Shown piece after piece: positions 33,133-41,082 of a DNA stretch of 41,082 bases; the first letter of the stretch is position 1, and each line of letters starts with the position of its first letter. Where the stretch lies: the NCBI RefSeq assembly GCF_001447195.1, contig NZ_LFRI01000269.1:1-41082 (forward strand), read 5' to 3'. Under the pieces are notes generated by a model. That model was not told the DNA's origin, did not search any database, and saw only the letters and a list, made by a program, of their open reading frames with translations. A program made the position numbers and the translations under genes. The stretch comes from Aquabacterium parvum (GTDB lineage: Bacteria; Pseudomonadota; Gammaproteobacteria; Burkholderiales; Burkholderiaceae_C).

Positions 33133-35055
33133 ATGCCTTTCGGTTTCCCCGCCTTCATGCTCCCCCTGCTCGGGGGCGAGCCCCACACCGAGCCCGAAGA
33201 CCCTGAGCTCAACCGCCAGATCCGGGGTGAGCGCATCCGCATGCTGTTCGCGCCCACGGTGCCGGTGTCCGTCGTCAGCGCCCTGGTTTGTGTGGCGCTG
33301 GCCGTGGCCATCTCCGACCAGACCGGTCGCAGCTGGGCCATCGCCTGGGCAGCGCTGTGCGTGCTGGCGTCCATGGTGCGCTTGCTGCACCTGCGCGCCT
33401 ACCGCCGCAGCAGCCAGCGCGACCACCCCATGTGGCTGCAAAGCCTGACCCTGATGTGCGCCTTGCACGGTGGCTGCTGGGGCCTGATCGGCATGATGAT
33501 GCCCATCGAGGACATGGTCACCAGTTCGGTGCTCGCCTCCACCCTGGTGGGCGCCTGCGCGGTCGGCACCTTCACGCTGCAGGCCCACTTGCGGCCCAAC
33601 CTCGCCACCAACCTGCCCACGCTGGTGCCTGCCAGCCTGATGTTGCTGTCGCGGCAGGACACCTACGGCTTCTTCGGCGGCCTGGGCCTGCTCTCGCTGA
33701 TGGCGCTGATGCTGTTCGAGAGCCGCCGCGCCGAGCGCCGCATCACCGAGCTGCTGTGGCTGCGCTTCACCACCGACCGCATCGCCCGCGAGCGCACGCA
33801 CGCCCTGGTGCTGGCCCAGCGCCACAGCGCCGTCAAAGACCAGTTCCTGGCCACCATGAGCCACGAAATGCGCACGCCGCTGCACGGCATCCTGGGCCTG
33901 GCGCGCCTGCTGCGCGACCGCCTGCCCGAGCGCCCCGGCGTGCTGCACGAGTCGCGTCACCAGGTCGAGCTGATCGAACGCGCCGGCGAACACCTGCTGC
34001 ACATCATCAACGACGTGCTCGACTTCTCGCGCATCGAAGCGGGCAAGCTGCAGATCCAGCACGCCACGTTCGACCTGCGCACCCTGATCGACGAGATCAT
34101 CGAGTTGCAACGCGTCACCGCCCAGGAAAAGGGCCTGCGCCTGCTCGCCGACGTGCGCCTGCCCCAGCCCTGCTGGGTCAGCGGCGACGCCTCGCGCCTG
34201 CGCCAGATGCTGCACAACCTGCTGGGCAACGCCATCAAGTTCACCGACCTCGGCGAGATCCGCGTGCGCGTGGCCACCGAACCCCAAGGCGGTGGCAGCA
34301 CGGTCACCTTCCACATCCAGGACACGGGCGTCGGCATCCCGGCCGACCAGCTCGGGCTCATCTTCGACGCCTTCCACCAGGTCGATGGCAGCTTCGTGCG
34401 CCGCCACAAGGGCACCGGCCTGGGCCTGACCATCACGCGCGAGATCGCCCGCGCCATGGGCGGTGACGTGGCCTGCGACAGCGAAGTCGGCAAAGGCTCC
34501 GTGTTCACCCTGAAGGTGCCCCTGCACCCAGTGGCCACGCCGGCCCAGGCGCCCGCTGCGGCGGTCTTCTCGGCCTCGCCGATGCCCGCCTTCGCCGTGG
34601 CCCAGGTCGCACCGGCAGGCAACGAACTCGGGGCCACAACCGTGCCGCGTTTGAGCGGCCGCATCCTGCTCGTCGAAGACAACCCGGTCAACGCCCTCGT
34701 GGCCGAAGCCAACCTGGCCCGCCTGGGCCTGGACGTCACGCGCGCCGAAGACGGTGCGCAGGCGCTGTCCTTGTTGCAGCACCTGGAGCGGCCCTTCGAC
34801 CTGGTGCTGATGGACCTGCAGATGCCCGAACTCGACGGCATGGAGGCCACGCGCCGCCTGCGCTGCTGGGAAAACGACCAACGGCTCGAACCGATCCCGG
34901 TCGTGGCCCTGACGGCCAATGCGTTGAGCACCGACCGCGCCCGTTGCCTCTCAGCCGGCATGGACGACCACCTGCCCAAGCCCTTTCGGGTGGAAGAGCT
35001 GCTGGCGGTGCTGCAAAGGCACCTGCCGCCAACGGCATCGGCCGTGGCGGCCTGA
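33133..35055 (+). CDS. Membrane hybrid sensor histidine kinase
   Basis: This protein of about 640 residues has an N-terminal membrane module of 5-6 helices (about 40-195), a short linker helix, HisKA with phospho-accepting H244 (TMSHEMRTPLHG), HATPase (NLLGNAIKF, DTGVGI, GTGLGLTI) and a C-terminal receiver with acceptor D561 (LVLMDLQMPELDGME), LTAN and LPKP. No Hpt domain is attached. The ATG at 33133 is used; the frame opens at a TTG (33112). The membrane module has no periplasmic loop large enough for a ligand domain. It ends 11 bases from the convergent YceI gene. Its partner is not in the window. Confidence 0.93.
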   Translation: MPFGFPAFMLPLLGGEPHTEPEDPELNRQIRGERIRMLFAPTVPVSVVSALVCVALAVAISDQTGRSWAIAWAALCVLASMVRLLHLRAYRRSSQRDHPMWLQSLTLMCALHGGCWGLIGMMMPIEDMVTSSVLASTLVGACAVGTFTLQAHLRPNLATNLPTLVPASLMLLSRQDTYGFFGGLGLLSLMALMLFESRRAERRITELLWLRFTTDRIARERTHALVLAQRHSAVKDQFLATMSHEMRTPLHGILGLARLLRDRLPERPGVLHESRHQVELIERAGEHLLHIINDVLDFSRIEAGKLQIQHATFDLRTLIDEIIELQRVTAQEKGLRLLADVRLPQPCWVSGDASRLRQMLHNLLGNAIKFTDLGEIRVRVATEPQGGGSTVTFHIQDTGVGIPADQLGLIFDAFHQVDGSFVRRHKGTGLGLTITREIARAMGGDVACDSEVGKGSVFTLKVPLHPVATPAQAPAAAVFSASPMPAFAVAQVAPAGNELGATTVPRLSGRILLVEDNPVNALVAEANLARLGLDVTRAEDGAQALSLLQHLERPFDLVLMDLQMPELDGMEATRRLRCWENDQRLEPIPVVALTANALSTDRARCLSAGMDDHLPKPFRVEELLAVLQRHLPPTASAVAA

Positions 35056-35066
35056 GCTTCAGCTCG

Positions 35067-35654
35067 TCACTGCTGGATGGCTTCCAGCGAGATGGTGATG
35101 GTGACGTCGTCGCCCACCATCGGGGCGTACTTGCCGGCACCGAAGTCGCTGCGCTTGATCAGGGTGCTGGCGTTGGCACCGATGGCGTCCTTCTTGGCCA
35201 TCGGATGGGCCATGTTGGCGAAGTGGCTCACCTTCAACACCACGGGCTTGGTCACGCCCTTGATGGTCAGGTTGCCTTCGATGGTCGCGGGGGCGTCACC
35301 CTCGAACACCACCTTGGTCGACTTGAAGGTCGCGGTCGGGAACTTGCCCGTGTCCAGGAAGTCGGCGCCCTGGATGTGGCTGTTGAACAGGTTCGAGCCG
35401 GTGTCGACCGAGGTCATGTCGATGGTGATGTCCACCGAGCCGGTTTTGGCAGCCTTGTCGTACACGATGGTGCCGCTGGTCTTGTTGAACTTGCTGATCT
35501 GGGTCGACAAGCCCATGTGGTTGTACGAGAAGTTCGCGTAGGTGTGGTTGGGCTCGACGCCGTAGCTCTCGGGTGCCGCAAAGGCCGAGGTGGCGAAAGC
35601 CGAAGCCAGGGCGGTGGCGGCGAACAGGCGGGTCACGTTGATGGTGCGGATCAT
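35067..35654 (-). CDS. YceI family periplasmic protein 1
   Basis: This 195-residue lipocalin-like YceI protein has an N-terminal Sec signal (RLFAATALASAFATSAFA, cleaved before APESYGVEPNHT). YceI-type proteins bind long isoprenoid lipids such as polyprenyl chains in the periplasm. The family motifs TYANFSYNHMGLS, FPTATFKSTKV and KRSDFGAGKY are present. The ATG at 35654 follows GGAG. It is the last gene of a minus-strand group after a second YceI protein and cytochrome b561, with a 129-base spacer that may carry its own promoter. Confidence 0.93.
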   Translation of the reverse strand: MIRTINVTRLFAATALASAFATSAFAAPESYGVEPNHTYANFSYNHMGLSTQISKFNKTSGTIVYDKAAKTGSVDITIDMTSVDTGSNLFNSHIQGADFLDTGKFPTATFKSTKVVFEGDAPATIEGNLTIKGVTKPVVLKVSHFANMAHPMAKKDAIGANASTLIKRSDFGAGKYAPMVGDDVTITISLEAIQQ

Positions 35655-35783
35655 GGAGTGGCTCCTTGGGTGAAGGGGGAAGGCAAGAAAAAGGTCGAAC
35701 AGGTCAAGCAAGGTCGCAAGAGATCGACCGAGTGGAAAACGAAGACGGCGTTGACGGGAAACGGGACCAAGCGGTGGCCTCGC

Positions 35784-36374
35784 TCACTGCGCAGGCACGC
35801 CCTGCAGCACGAGCTTGAACTTGACCTGGACGTCGTTGGCAACGAAGGAGGTGTCGGCCCAGTCGCCCTCGCCCACCTTGAAGTCCAGGCGCTTGATCGG
35901 CAAGCCACCGGTGACGGTGCTGACGCCACCGGCTTGCGCCAGCTGCATCGGCACGACCACGTCACGGCTGCTGCCCTTGATGCTCAGCTTGCCAGCCACC
36001 TCGAACTTGCCGCCGCCCAGGGCCTTGATGCCCGTGGACTGGAAAGTGGCTTGCGGGAACTTGGCGGTGGCGAACCAGTCGGGCTTGCCCAACTCCGGGT
36101 CGGCGTCGGCGCTGATGGTGGCGCTGGCCAGCTCGAAGCGCAGGGCGACCTGGCTGGTCTGCGGCGACTTCGGGTCGAAGTTGGTCTGAACGGCAAAACG
36201 CTTGAAGCGCCCGCTGACCGGCACCCCCATCTGCTTGATGGTGAAGCCCACCTCGCTTTGCGGTGCCACCAGGGTGATGACAGGGCTGGCCGCACCAGCG
36301 ATCGGGCTCAGCGAGGCAAGCAAGAGGCCGGCGGCGCCGAAGCGCCATGCACGCAAGCGAGAAGAAACAGTCAT
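35784..36374 (-). CDS. YceI family periplasmic protein 2
   Basis: This 196-residue YceI paralogue has a signal peptide (WRFGAAGLLLASLSPIAGA, cleaved before ASPVITL) and the family pattern SEVGFTIKQMGVPVSGRFKR, FPQATFQSTGI and IKRLDFKVGEGDWADT. It diverges clearly from the neighbouring YceI, so the pair probably has different ligands. The ATG at 36374 follows GGAG. It is located 74 bases downstream of the cytochrome b561 gene, recalling the yceJ-yceI pairing of enterobacteria. Confidence 0.93.
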   Translation of the reverse strand: MTVSSRLRAWRFGAAGLLLASLSPIAGAASPVITLVAPQSEVGFTIKQMGVPVSGRFKRFAVQTNFDPKSPQTSQVALRFELASATISADADPELGKPDWFATAKFPQATFQSTGIKALGGGKFEVAGKLSIKGSSRDVVVPMQLAQAGGVSTVTGGLPIKRLDFKVGEGDWADTSFVANDVQVKFKLVLQGVPAQ

Positions 36375-36448
36375 GTCAGGCTCCAGTGGGAGAGGGAGAA
36401 AATGCATCGGCAAGCAGGGGCCGCGCCCAGGTCGCGGTGCCCGAGCCC

Positions 36449-37027
36449 TCAGGCCTTGCGACCGGGGCGCATGCGTTCCAGCAAACCGTCGCGATCGATG
36501 AACTGGTGCTTGAGCGCAGCGCCCACGTGCAGCACCACCAGTCCAATCAGCCCCCAGGCCGCCAGGCCGTGCAACGGTTTGATGACCTCGGCCAGCTCAG
36601 GGTTCGGCGCCACCAGGTCAGGCAGCGGCAGCACGCCGAACCACACGATGGGGAAGCCCTTGGCCGAGCTGTAGGCCCAACCCAGCAGCGGCACGGCGAA
36701 GAACAGCAGGTACATCAGGTGGTGGGTGCCGTGGTAGGCCGCGCGCTGCCAGCCCGGCATGGCCGAGTCGATCTTCGCGGGCAAGGCAGGCGGGCGGTGC
36801 GTCAGGCGCCACAACAGGCGCAACACCGACAGCGCCAGGATCGTCACCCCGGCCCACTTGTGCCAGTTGATGAGCTTGAGCTTGGCCGGCGAAAACGGCA
36901 GGCCCTCGATGTACAGCCCCACGCCAAACGCGGAGAGGATGGCCACGGCCAGCACCCAATGCAAGGCGATGGCCGTGAGCGTGTAGCGAGCAGCGGGTGA
37001 ACTGGCAGGGGAAGACACGGGTTTCAT
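36449..37027 (-). CDS. Cytochrome b561 family protein (YceJ/CybB-like)
   Basis: This 192-residue inner-membrane di-haem cytochrome has four helices and histidines at the expected haem positions (ALHWVLAVAIL, NWHKWAGVTIL, GTHHLMYLLFF, PLHGLAAWGL and VLHVGAALKH). It can pass electrons between quinones and periplasmic acceptors. The ATG at 37027 follows GAGGTGG. It heads a three-gene minus-strand group with two YceI genes, suggesting a joint redox or lipid-quinone task. Confidence 0.93.
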   Translation of the reverse strand: MKPVSSPASSPAARYTLTAIALHWVLAVAILSAFGVGLYIEGLPFSPAKLKLINWHKWAGVTILALSVLRLLWRLTHRPPALPAKIDSAMPGWQRAAYHGTHHLMYLLFFAVPLLGWAYSSAKGFPIVWFGVLPLPDLVAPNPELAEVIKPLHGLAAWGLIGLVVLHVGAALKHQFIDRDGLLERMRPGRKA

Positions 37028-37059
37028 GGCACACCACCTCGGGGGCTTGTGGATCACAA

Positions 37060-37070
37060 TGTGAAGCGTA
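37060..37070. promoter_or_regulatory. Palindrome upstream of cytochrome b561
   Basis: TCACA-A-TGTGA is an 11-base perfect palindrome about 35 bases upstream of the cytochrome b561 ATG. It is a candidate operator for the b561-yceI group. It is short, so chance occurrence is possible. Confidence 0.28.
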
Positions 37071-37109
37071 CGGTCCCTGGCTTCAGTTGGGTTGAGCGGG
37101 TTTGTCCCC

Positions 37110-37176
37110 TTGATTCAAATTTTCTGAATTCACAGCGCCGCGGCGCGCACACCTGCGGGTTGACCCTGATTCAGGG
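37110..37176. promoter_or_regulatory. Repeated TGATTCA element with palindrome CCCTGATTCAGGG
   Basis: TGATTCA occurs at 37111-37117 (inside the palindrome TTGATTCAA) and again at 37167-37173 (inside the 13-base palindrome CCCTGATTCAGGG, 37164-37176). The 56-base separation is about five helical turns. Both lie between the cytochrome b561 gene and the diguanylate cyclase gene and could regulate either. Confidence 0.38.
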
Positions 37177-37222
37177 CCCTCCTCAGGCCTCGAAGTCGCT
37201 TCCAACAGTGGTCAACAACCTC

Positions 37223-38473
37223 ATGGAATCCGCCGCCAAATCGAATTGGTCCACCTGGCTGTTCAGCAGCGACTCACGGCAGCGACTGCGCATCAAGCGC
37301 TCGCTGCTGGCGGCCAATGTCTTTGGGGCCTGCGCCCTGACGACCATCTACGCCGCCTGGATGGGCTTCATGTCCTTCCACGACGTTTGGCTGCTGTGCC
37401 TGGCCATCGCCCTGAACTGCAGCTTCTGGTACGGGATGCTGCGCTCGGGCCTGAACAAGCGCTTTGACGACCCGGCCCTGACCCTGCCCCAGATCCTGGC
37501 GGCGCTGACCATCATCATCGGCGCCTACTCCATCACCGGCCCGTTCCATGGCTCGACCATGATGCTGCTGGTGCTGGTGCTGGTCTTCGGTGTCTTCAAC
37601 CTGAGCGCCAAGGGTGCGCGCATCGCGGCCACCTACACGGTGGGCTTGATGGGTTGCGCCCAGCTCATCAAGATGCAGACCGACCCGGTCAACTACCCCT
37701 TCAAGCTCGAGATCGTGCACTTCGTGCTGACGGCGGCCATCGTGCCGACCATCTCGCGCCTGGCCGCGCAGCTCAGCAGCATGCGCGAACGCCTGCAGAG
37801 CCAAAAGGACGACCTGGCCCAGGCGCTCACGCGCATCCAGATCCTGGCCACGCGCGACGAGCTCACCGGCCTGGTCAACCGCCGCCACATGATGGACGTG
37901 CTGCAGCAACACCGCAAACGCCTGCAGCGCTCGGGCTTTCATCGCTTTTGCCTGGCCATCATCGACCTCGATCACTTCAAGCGCGTCAATGACACGCACG
38001 GGCACGGCGTGGGCGACGAGGTGCTGCGCCGATTCGCCGCCGTGGCGCAGCAAGGCCTGCGCGACACCGACGTGCTGGCCCGCTGGGGCGGCGAGGAGTT
38101 CCTGCTGCTGCTCAACGACACGACGGCCGAACAAGCCCAGATCGGGCTGGACCGCGTGCGCGAGCTGCTGACCGATGCGCGCCTGTCCAACGAGGTGCCC
38201 GAACTGCGGACCACCTTCTCTGCAGGGCTGACGGCCTACGACTCGGGCGAGCCGCTGGACGTCTGCATCGAGCGGGCCGACCGAGCGCTGTACGAAGCCA
38301 AAGCCAACGGACGCAACCGCACGGTCATCCACCACGGGCCGCCCAACCGCAAGTCAGAAACGCCCCACGCGGCAACGCCCCTGCCGGATGGCAGCGCGGA
38401 CGGCGCCAGCCTGGTGGCGGCCGCCCTGCTGGGCCAAGACAGCGAAGACGACGACAGCCCCTTGGGGCATTGA
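37223..38473 (+). CDS. Membrane diguanylate cyclase (GGDEF)
   Basis: This 416-residue protein makes c-di-GMP from two GTP. Five to six membrane helices (about 28-180) are followed by a short coiled coil (185-205) and a GGDEF domain (about 205-370). The active-site loop is GGEEF (289-293) and the inhibitory I-site R280-x-x-D283 is intact, so product feedback is expected. Metal and substrate residues appear in IDLDHFKRVNDTHGH. The C-terminal 45 residues are low complexity. The ATG at 37223 is chosen by domain context; the frame opens farther up at 37049 with non-family sequence and no ribosome site. It may feed c-di-GMP into exopolysaccharide control. Confidence 0.92.
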   Translation: MESAAKSNWSTWLFSSDSRQRLRIKRSLLAANVFGACALTTIYAAWMGFMSFHDVWLLCLAIALNCSFWYGMLRSGLNKRFDDPALTLPQILAALTIIIGAYSITGPFHGSTMMLLVLVLVFGVFNLSAKGARIAATYTVGLMGCAQLIKMQTDPVNYPFKLEIVHFVLTAAIVPTISRLAAQLSSMRERLQSQKDDLAQALTRIQILATRDELTGLVNRRHMMDVLQQHRKRLQRSGFHRFCLAIIDLDHFKRVNDTHGHGVGDEVLRRFAAVAQQGLRDTDVLARWGGEEFLLLLNDTTAEQAQIGLDRVRELLTDARLSNEVPELRTTFSAGLTAYDSGEPLDVCIERADRALYEAKANGRNRTVIHHGPPNRKSETPHAATPLPDGSADGASLVAAALLGQDSEDDDSPLGH

Positions 38474-38493
38474 GGCCTCGCCCGCATGGGCGC

Positions 38494-38523
38494 TTGTTGC
38501 CTGCCTGCCATAGCGGTTATCCT
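38494..38523 (+). promoter_or_regulatory. Possible sigma-70 promoter upstream of the PAS hybrid kinase
   Basis: TTGTTG (38494-38499) and TATCCT (38518-38523) are separated by 18 bases. It would give a leader of about 180 bases before the kinase ATG at 38710. The leader contains a small GNRA-type hairpin (GCCCT-GAAA-AGGGC, 38654-38667). Confidence 0.3.
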
Positions 38524-38709
38524 GACTGCGCGTTGCAGGGGTCTTTCGGACACATCCAGACACACCTGCCTGCAAGCAACGACAACATGACGGTCGCGCC
38601 GGGCACACCACCCCCGACGCGATGCAGTGGAGGCGGCCGCCGCCTGATCGAACGCCCTGAAAAGGGCCTGACAGGCGAGGGCCGTGGGTGGTGACGCTTC
38701 CTGCCACCC

Positions 38710-40335
38710 ATGCCCAGCCAGCCACCCGGCACGCCACCTGCCTCGATCGACGACCTGCTGGTCGACCCGCAACAGGCCCTCGCCGATCGCCGTGATGCGC
38801 CCTATCGCCTGATCTTCCATCGCGCGGGCATCGGCATGGTGCGCCTGAGCCTGTCGGGCACCATCCTCGAGGTCAACCAGCGTTTCGCCGACATCGTCGG
38901 CAGGCAGCCGCGTGACCTCATCGGCCTGCACCCCGAAGACATCACGCACCCGCAGGACATCGTGCCCTCGCGCGCGCACGTCGAGAACGTGCTGGGTGGC
39001 GCCCAGGAAGGCTTCCAGACCGAGAAACGCTACGTGCGACCCGACGGGCAGGCCGTCTGGGCCGCCGTCAACGTCGTGCTGCTGCGCGACGAACACGGCC
39101 AGCCTCGCGAGCTGGTGGCCGTCATCGAAGACATCACCGAGCGCCAGCGCATGCAGGAAGCCATGAGCTCGGCACGCGCGGCCGAACGCGCCAGCAAGGC
39201 CAAGACCGAGTTCCTCTCGCGCATGAGCCACGAGTTGCGCACGCCGCTCAACGCGATGCTGGGCTTTGCCCAATTGCTGCGCGTCGACCCCCGCCACCCG
39301 CTGCACGACGACCAGCGCACCAAGGTGGCCCACATCGAGCGCGCGGGAGCCCACCTGCTGGCCATGCTCACCGACGTGCTCGACCTGTCTCGCATCGAGG
39401 CCGGCAGCCTGCCCATGTCGATCGAGCCGCTGGCCGTGGGCGACGTCATCGAAGCCGCGCTGGCCATGACCAGCAACCAGGCCACCGATGCCAGCGTGCA
39501 ACTGCTGGCCACCCCGCCAGAGACCGGCCTGCGCGTGCGCGCCGACCAGTTGCGGCTGCGCCAGGTGCTGGTCAACCTGCTGAGCAACGCCATCAAGTAC
39601 AACCGCCGCTCGGGCCAGGTGCTGGTCGAGGCCATGGGCGTGGGTGACGAGGTCGTCATCAGCGTCAGCGACACCGGCCGCGGCATGGACGCACAACAGC
39701 TTGCCCACCTCTTCGAGCCCTTCAACCGACTGGGCGCCGAGCGCACACCCATCGAAGGCACGGGCATCGGCCTGGTCATCGTCAAGCGGCTGGTCGAGCT
39801 CATGCAGGGCCGCATCGAGGTCAGCAGCCAGCCCGACGCGGGCACGCGCTTTCGCATCTGGCTGCCACGCGCCGAGCGCCAGACCGAGGCCGAAGACAGC
39901 GACTTCGGTCAACGCATCCGCACCAACTTCGGCAGCCTGGACACCGGGGTCGATGCCACGCTCACCCTGCTCTACGCCGAAGACAACGCCATCAACGTCG
40001 AGTTGCTGCGACAGGTCATGCGCATGCGCCCGCAATGGCACCTGGAAGTCGCCCGCGACGGCCACACCGCCATCGCCATGGCTCGGGCCGAGCCACCCGA
40101 CCTGCTGCTGCTGGACATGCACCTGGGCGACATGAGCGGCCTCGATGTCTCGGACGCCCTGATGATGGACACGCACACGGCCCTGATCCCGCGTGTGGCG
40201 CTGTCAGCGGACGTCATGCCCGACCAGATCGCCGAGGCGCGCCAGCGCGGCTTCGTCGAGTACCTGACCAAGCCGCTGGACGTCTCGCGGTTGCTGAACC
40301 TGCTCGATGGCTGCGCGCGGGGCGAGTTGCCCTGA
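38710..40335 (+). CDS. PAS-domain hybrid sensor histidine kinase
   Basis: This 541-residue cytoplasmic kinase has PAS/PAC at about 28-145 (LSGTILEVNQRFADIVGR; ITERQRMQE), HisKA with phospho-accepting H174 (RMSHELRTPLNAML), HATPase (NLLSNAIKYN, DTGRGM, GTGIGLVI) and a C-terminal receiver with acceptor D469 (LLLLDMHLGDMSG), LSAD and LTKP. No Hpt module. It ends one base from the convergent flavin reductase gene. No cognate regulator is visible. Together with the two other hybrid kinases it forms a group of orphan sensors around the EPS locus. Confidence 0.93.
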   Translation: MPSQPPGTPPASIDDLLVDPQQALADRRDAPYRLIFHRAGIGMVRLSLSGTILEVNQRFADIVGRQPRDLIGLHPEDITHPQDIVPSRAHVENVLGGAQEGFQTEKRYVRPDGQAVWAAVNVVLLRDEHGQPRELVAVIEDITERQRMQEAMSSARAAERASKAKTEFLSRMSHELRTPLNAMLGFAQLLRVDPRHPLHDDQRTKVAHIERAGAHLLAMLTDVLDLSRIEAGSLPMSIEPLAVGDVIEAALAMTSNQATDASVQLLATPPETGLRVRADQLRLRQVLVNLLSNAIKYNRRSGQVLVEAMGVGDEVVISVSDTGRGMDAQQLAHLFEPFNRLGAERTPIEGTGIGLVIVKRLVELMQGRIEVSSQPDAGTRFRIWLPRAERQTEAEDSDFGQRIRTNFGSLDTGVDATLTLLYAEDNAINVELLRQVMRMRPQWHLEVARDGHTAIAMARAEPPDLLLLDMHLGDMSGLDVSDALMMDTHTALIPRVALSADVMPDQIAEARQRGFVEYLTKPLDVSRLLNLLDGCARGELP

Positions 40336-40854
40336 TCAGCCCGCGAAGTCGGTGACGAAGCGCCCGCCGTGGAACACCAGCGGCGCAGCGCCCAGGCGGC
40401 GTCGGCAGTGCTCGACCTCGCCCACGAAGATCACGTGATCTCCCTCGTCGTGCTGGCTGCGGTGGCGACACTCGAACACGGCCACGGCGCCATCGATGAC
40501 CGGTGCGCCCGTCAGGCCCGCCCGCCAGGCCACGCCCTCGTAGCGGTCGATGCCCTTGCGCGAAAAGCGCTCGGCCAGCAGGCGCTGGTCGGCGGCCAGC
40601 ACGTTGATGGCGTAGTGCGTGGCGCCCAGGAAGCCCGGCATCGAGTTGGACTGCCGAGACAGGCTCCACAGCACCAATGGCGGCACCAGCGACACCGAGT
40701 TGAAGGAGTTGGCCGTCAGGCCCAGCAAGCGGCCGTCTGCGCCCCTCGCCGTGACGATGGTGACACCGGTGGCGAACTGGCCCAGCGCAGCGCGGTATTC
40801 CTCCGGCGTGAAGGGCGCGGCGGAGCCGGGCGGGGAATCGGGCATCGACGACAT
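40336..40854 (-). CDS. Flavin reductase family protein
   Basis: This 172-residue FMN-binding split-barrel protein is of the flavin reductase (HpaC/RutF-like) type. It shows the family segments LGQFATGVTIVTARGADGR, GLTANSFNSVSLVPPLVLWSL and FECRHRSQHDEGDHVIFVGEV with the conserved GDH motif. Members reduce flavin with NAD(P)H for a partner monooxygenase or act as flavoproteins on their own; no partner oxygenase is near. The ATG at 40854 or the second ATG at 40845 could be the start. It converges with the hybrid kinase. Confidence 0.9.
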   Translation of the reverse strand: MSSMPDSPPGSAAPFTPEEYRAALGQFATGVTIVTARGADGRLLGLTANSFNSVSLVPPLVLWSLSRQSNSMPGFLGATHYAINVLAADQRLLAERFSRKGIDRYEGVAWRAGLTGAPVIDGAVAVFECRHRSQHDEGDHVIFVGEVEHCRRRLGAAPLVFHGGRFVTDFAG

Positions 40855-41082
40855 GGGCGGAGCTTACAAAAGTTTGCAGTGTAGACGGCGCAGATCAACC
40901 CCGTCAGTCCGTGGCTGTTGCGACGAAGCTCGTCACATGCGGGTGCGCCGTAATAGTCCGACGCGCACCCTCTTGTCACGACCGGCCGCTAGGCTTTAGA
41001 CATCCAACACGTGGCGAAGCGCTGCAAACGGCAGGCGCCATGATTCGGTGCCGCAATCGACAGTTGCCGTGCGTTGGTTGAT
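40855..41082. other. Right-hand edge without a recognisable gene
   Basis: These 228 bases lie upstream of the flavin reductase gene and run to the window edge. They should hold its promoter on the minus strand, where TAAGCT lies 6 bases before the ATG. On the plus strand TTGTCA (40973-40978) with a weak TTAGAC 17 bases on may start a gene beyond the window. No coding sequence could be supported. Confidence 0.5.

Noticed and set aside
36759..37000. Plus-strand ORFs opposite cytochrome b561
   Set aside because: The minus strand encodes a clear membrane cytochrome with its haem histidines; the opposite frames have no recognisable features.
38470..38694. Small plus-strand ORF between the diguanylate cyclase and the hybrid kinase
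   Set aside because: Low-complexity Pro/Gly/Arg-rich peptide without ribosome site or family resemblance; typical of chance ORFs in GC-rich DNA.
40716..40979. Minus-strand ORF overlapping the flavin reductase start
   Set aside because: It is mostly an alternative frame of the flavin reductase gene, Arg/Pro-rich and without support.
40973..41082. Promoter and start of a plus-strand gene at the right edge
   Set aside because: The -10 match is poor and the ATG at 41040 closes after 13 codons; no coding sequence can be supported.

Overview
The window looks like the chromosome of a high-GC betaproteobacterium of the order Burkholderiales (Comamonadaceae or Sphaerotilaceae-like). The reasons are the strong G/C bias at third codon positions, the dapF - DUF484 - xerC gene block with two LpxL/HtrB-type acyltransferases just upstream, a PEP-CTERM protein, and an exopolysaccharide locus of the EpsF/EpsG (methanolan) type. 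Genus assignment is inference. No rRNA, tRNA or CRISPR array was seen. No gene-free stretch exceeds 300 bases.

Layout. 1-130: end of an IS5-type insertion sequence (N-terminus of a transposase, cut by the window edge). 176-7461: cell-envelope and housekeeping block, with two lipid A-type acyltransferases, a chemotaxis receptor, dapF, a DUF484 protein, a PEP-CTERM protein and xerC. 7469-9145: hybrid histidine kinase. 9311-13672: nucleotide-sugar genes (ugd and, divergently, a UDP-glucuronate 4-epimerase) followed by a secreted beta-helix protein coupled to the epimerase. 13645-27393: twelve tightly overlapping minus-strand genes forming one exopolysaccharide operon: epsF, epsG, a candidate Wzy polymerase, acyltransferase, three glycosyltransferases, Wzx flippase, acyltransferase, hexapeptide acetyltransferase, a frameshifted acyltransferase and a fourth glycosyltransferase. 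27684-29539: the divergent arm, with the initiating sugar-phosphate transferase and another glycosyltransferase. 29625-30830: rlmI. 30948-35055: AraC-type regulator, HDOD protein and a second hybrid kinase. 35067-37027: cytochrome b561 plus two YceI proteins (minus strand). 37223-40335: diguanylate cyclase and a third hybrid kinase. 40336-40854: flavin reductase-like protein.

How it works together. Ugd and the epimerase can supply UDP-GlcA and UDP-GalA. The sugar transferase loads the first sugar on undecaprenyl phosphate, five GT4-type enzymes extend the repeat unit, the acyltransferases decorate it, Wzx flips it, the Wzy candidate polymerises it and EpsF/EpsG control chain length. No outer-membrane export protein (Wza/EpsA) and no exosortase is in the window, so both must lie elsewhere if the pathway works.

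The most interesting observations are: (i) two back-to-back sigma-54-type promoters with exact GG/GC spacing in the 290-base gap between the two EPS arms, with inverted repeats between them; (ii) a seven-base C/G run that frameshifts an EPS acyltransferase and is restored by one extra base; (iii) a beta-helix, possibly polysaccharide-active protein translationally coupled to the epimerase; (iv) likely leaderless transcripts for dapF and xerC; (v) several perfect inverted repeats upstream of signalling genes.
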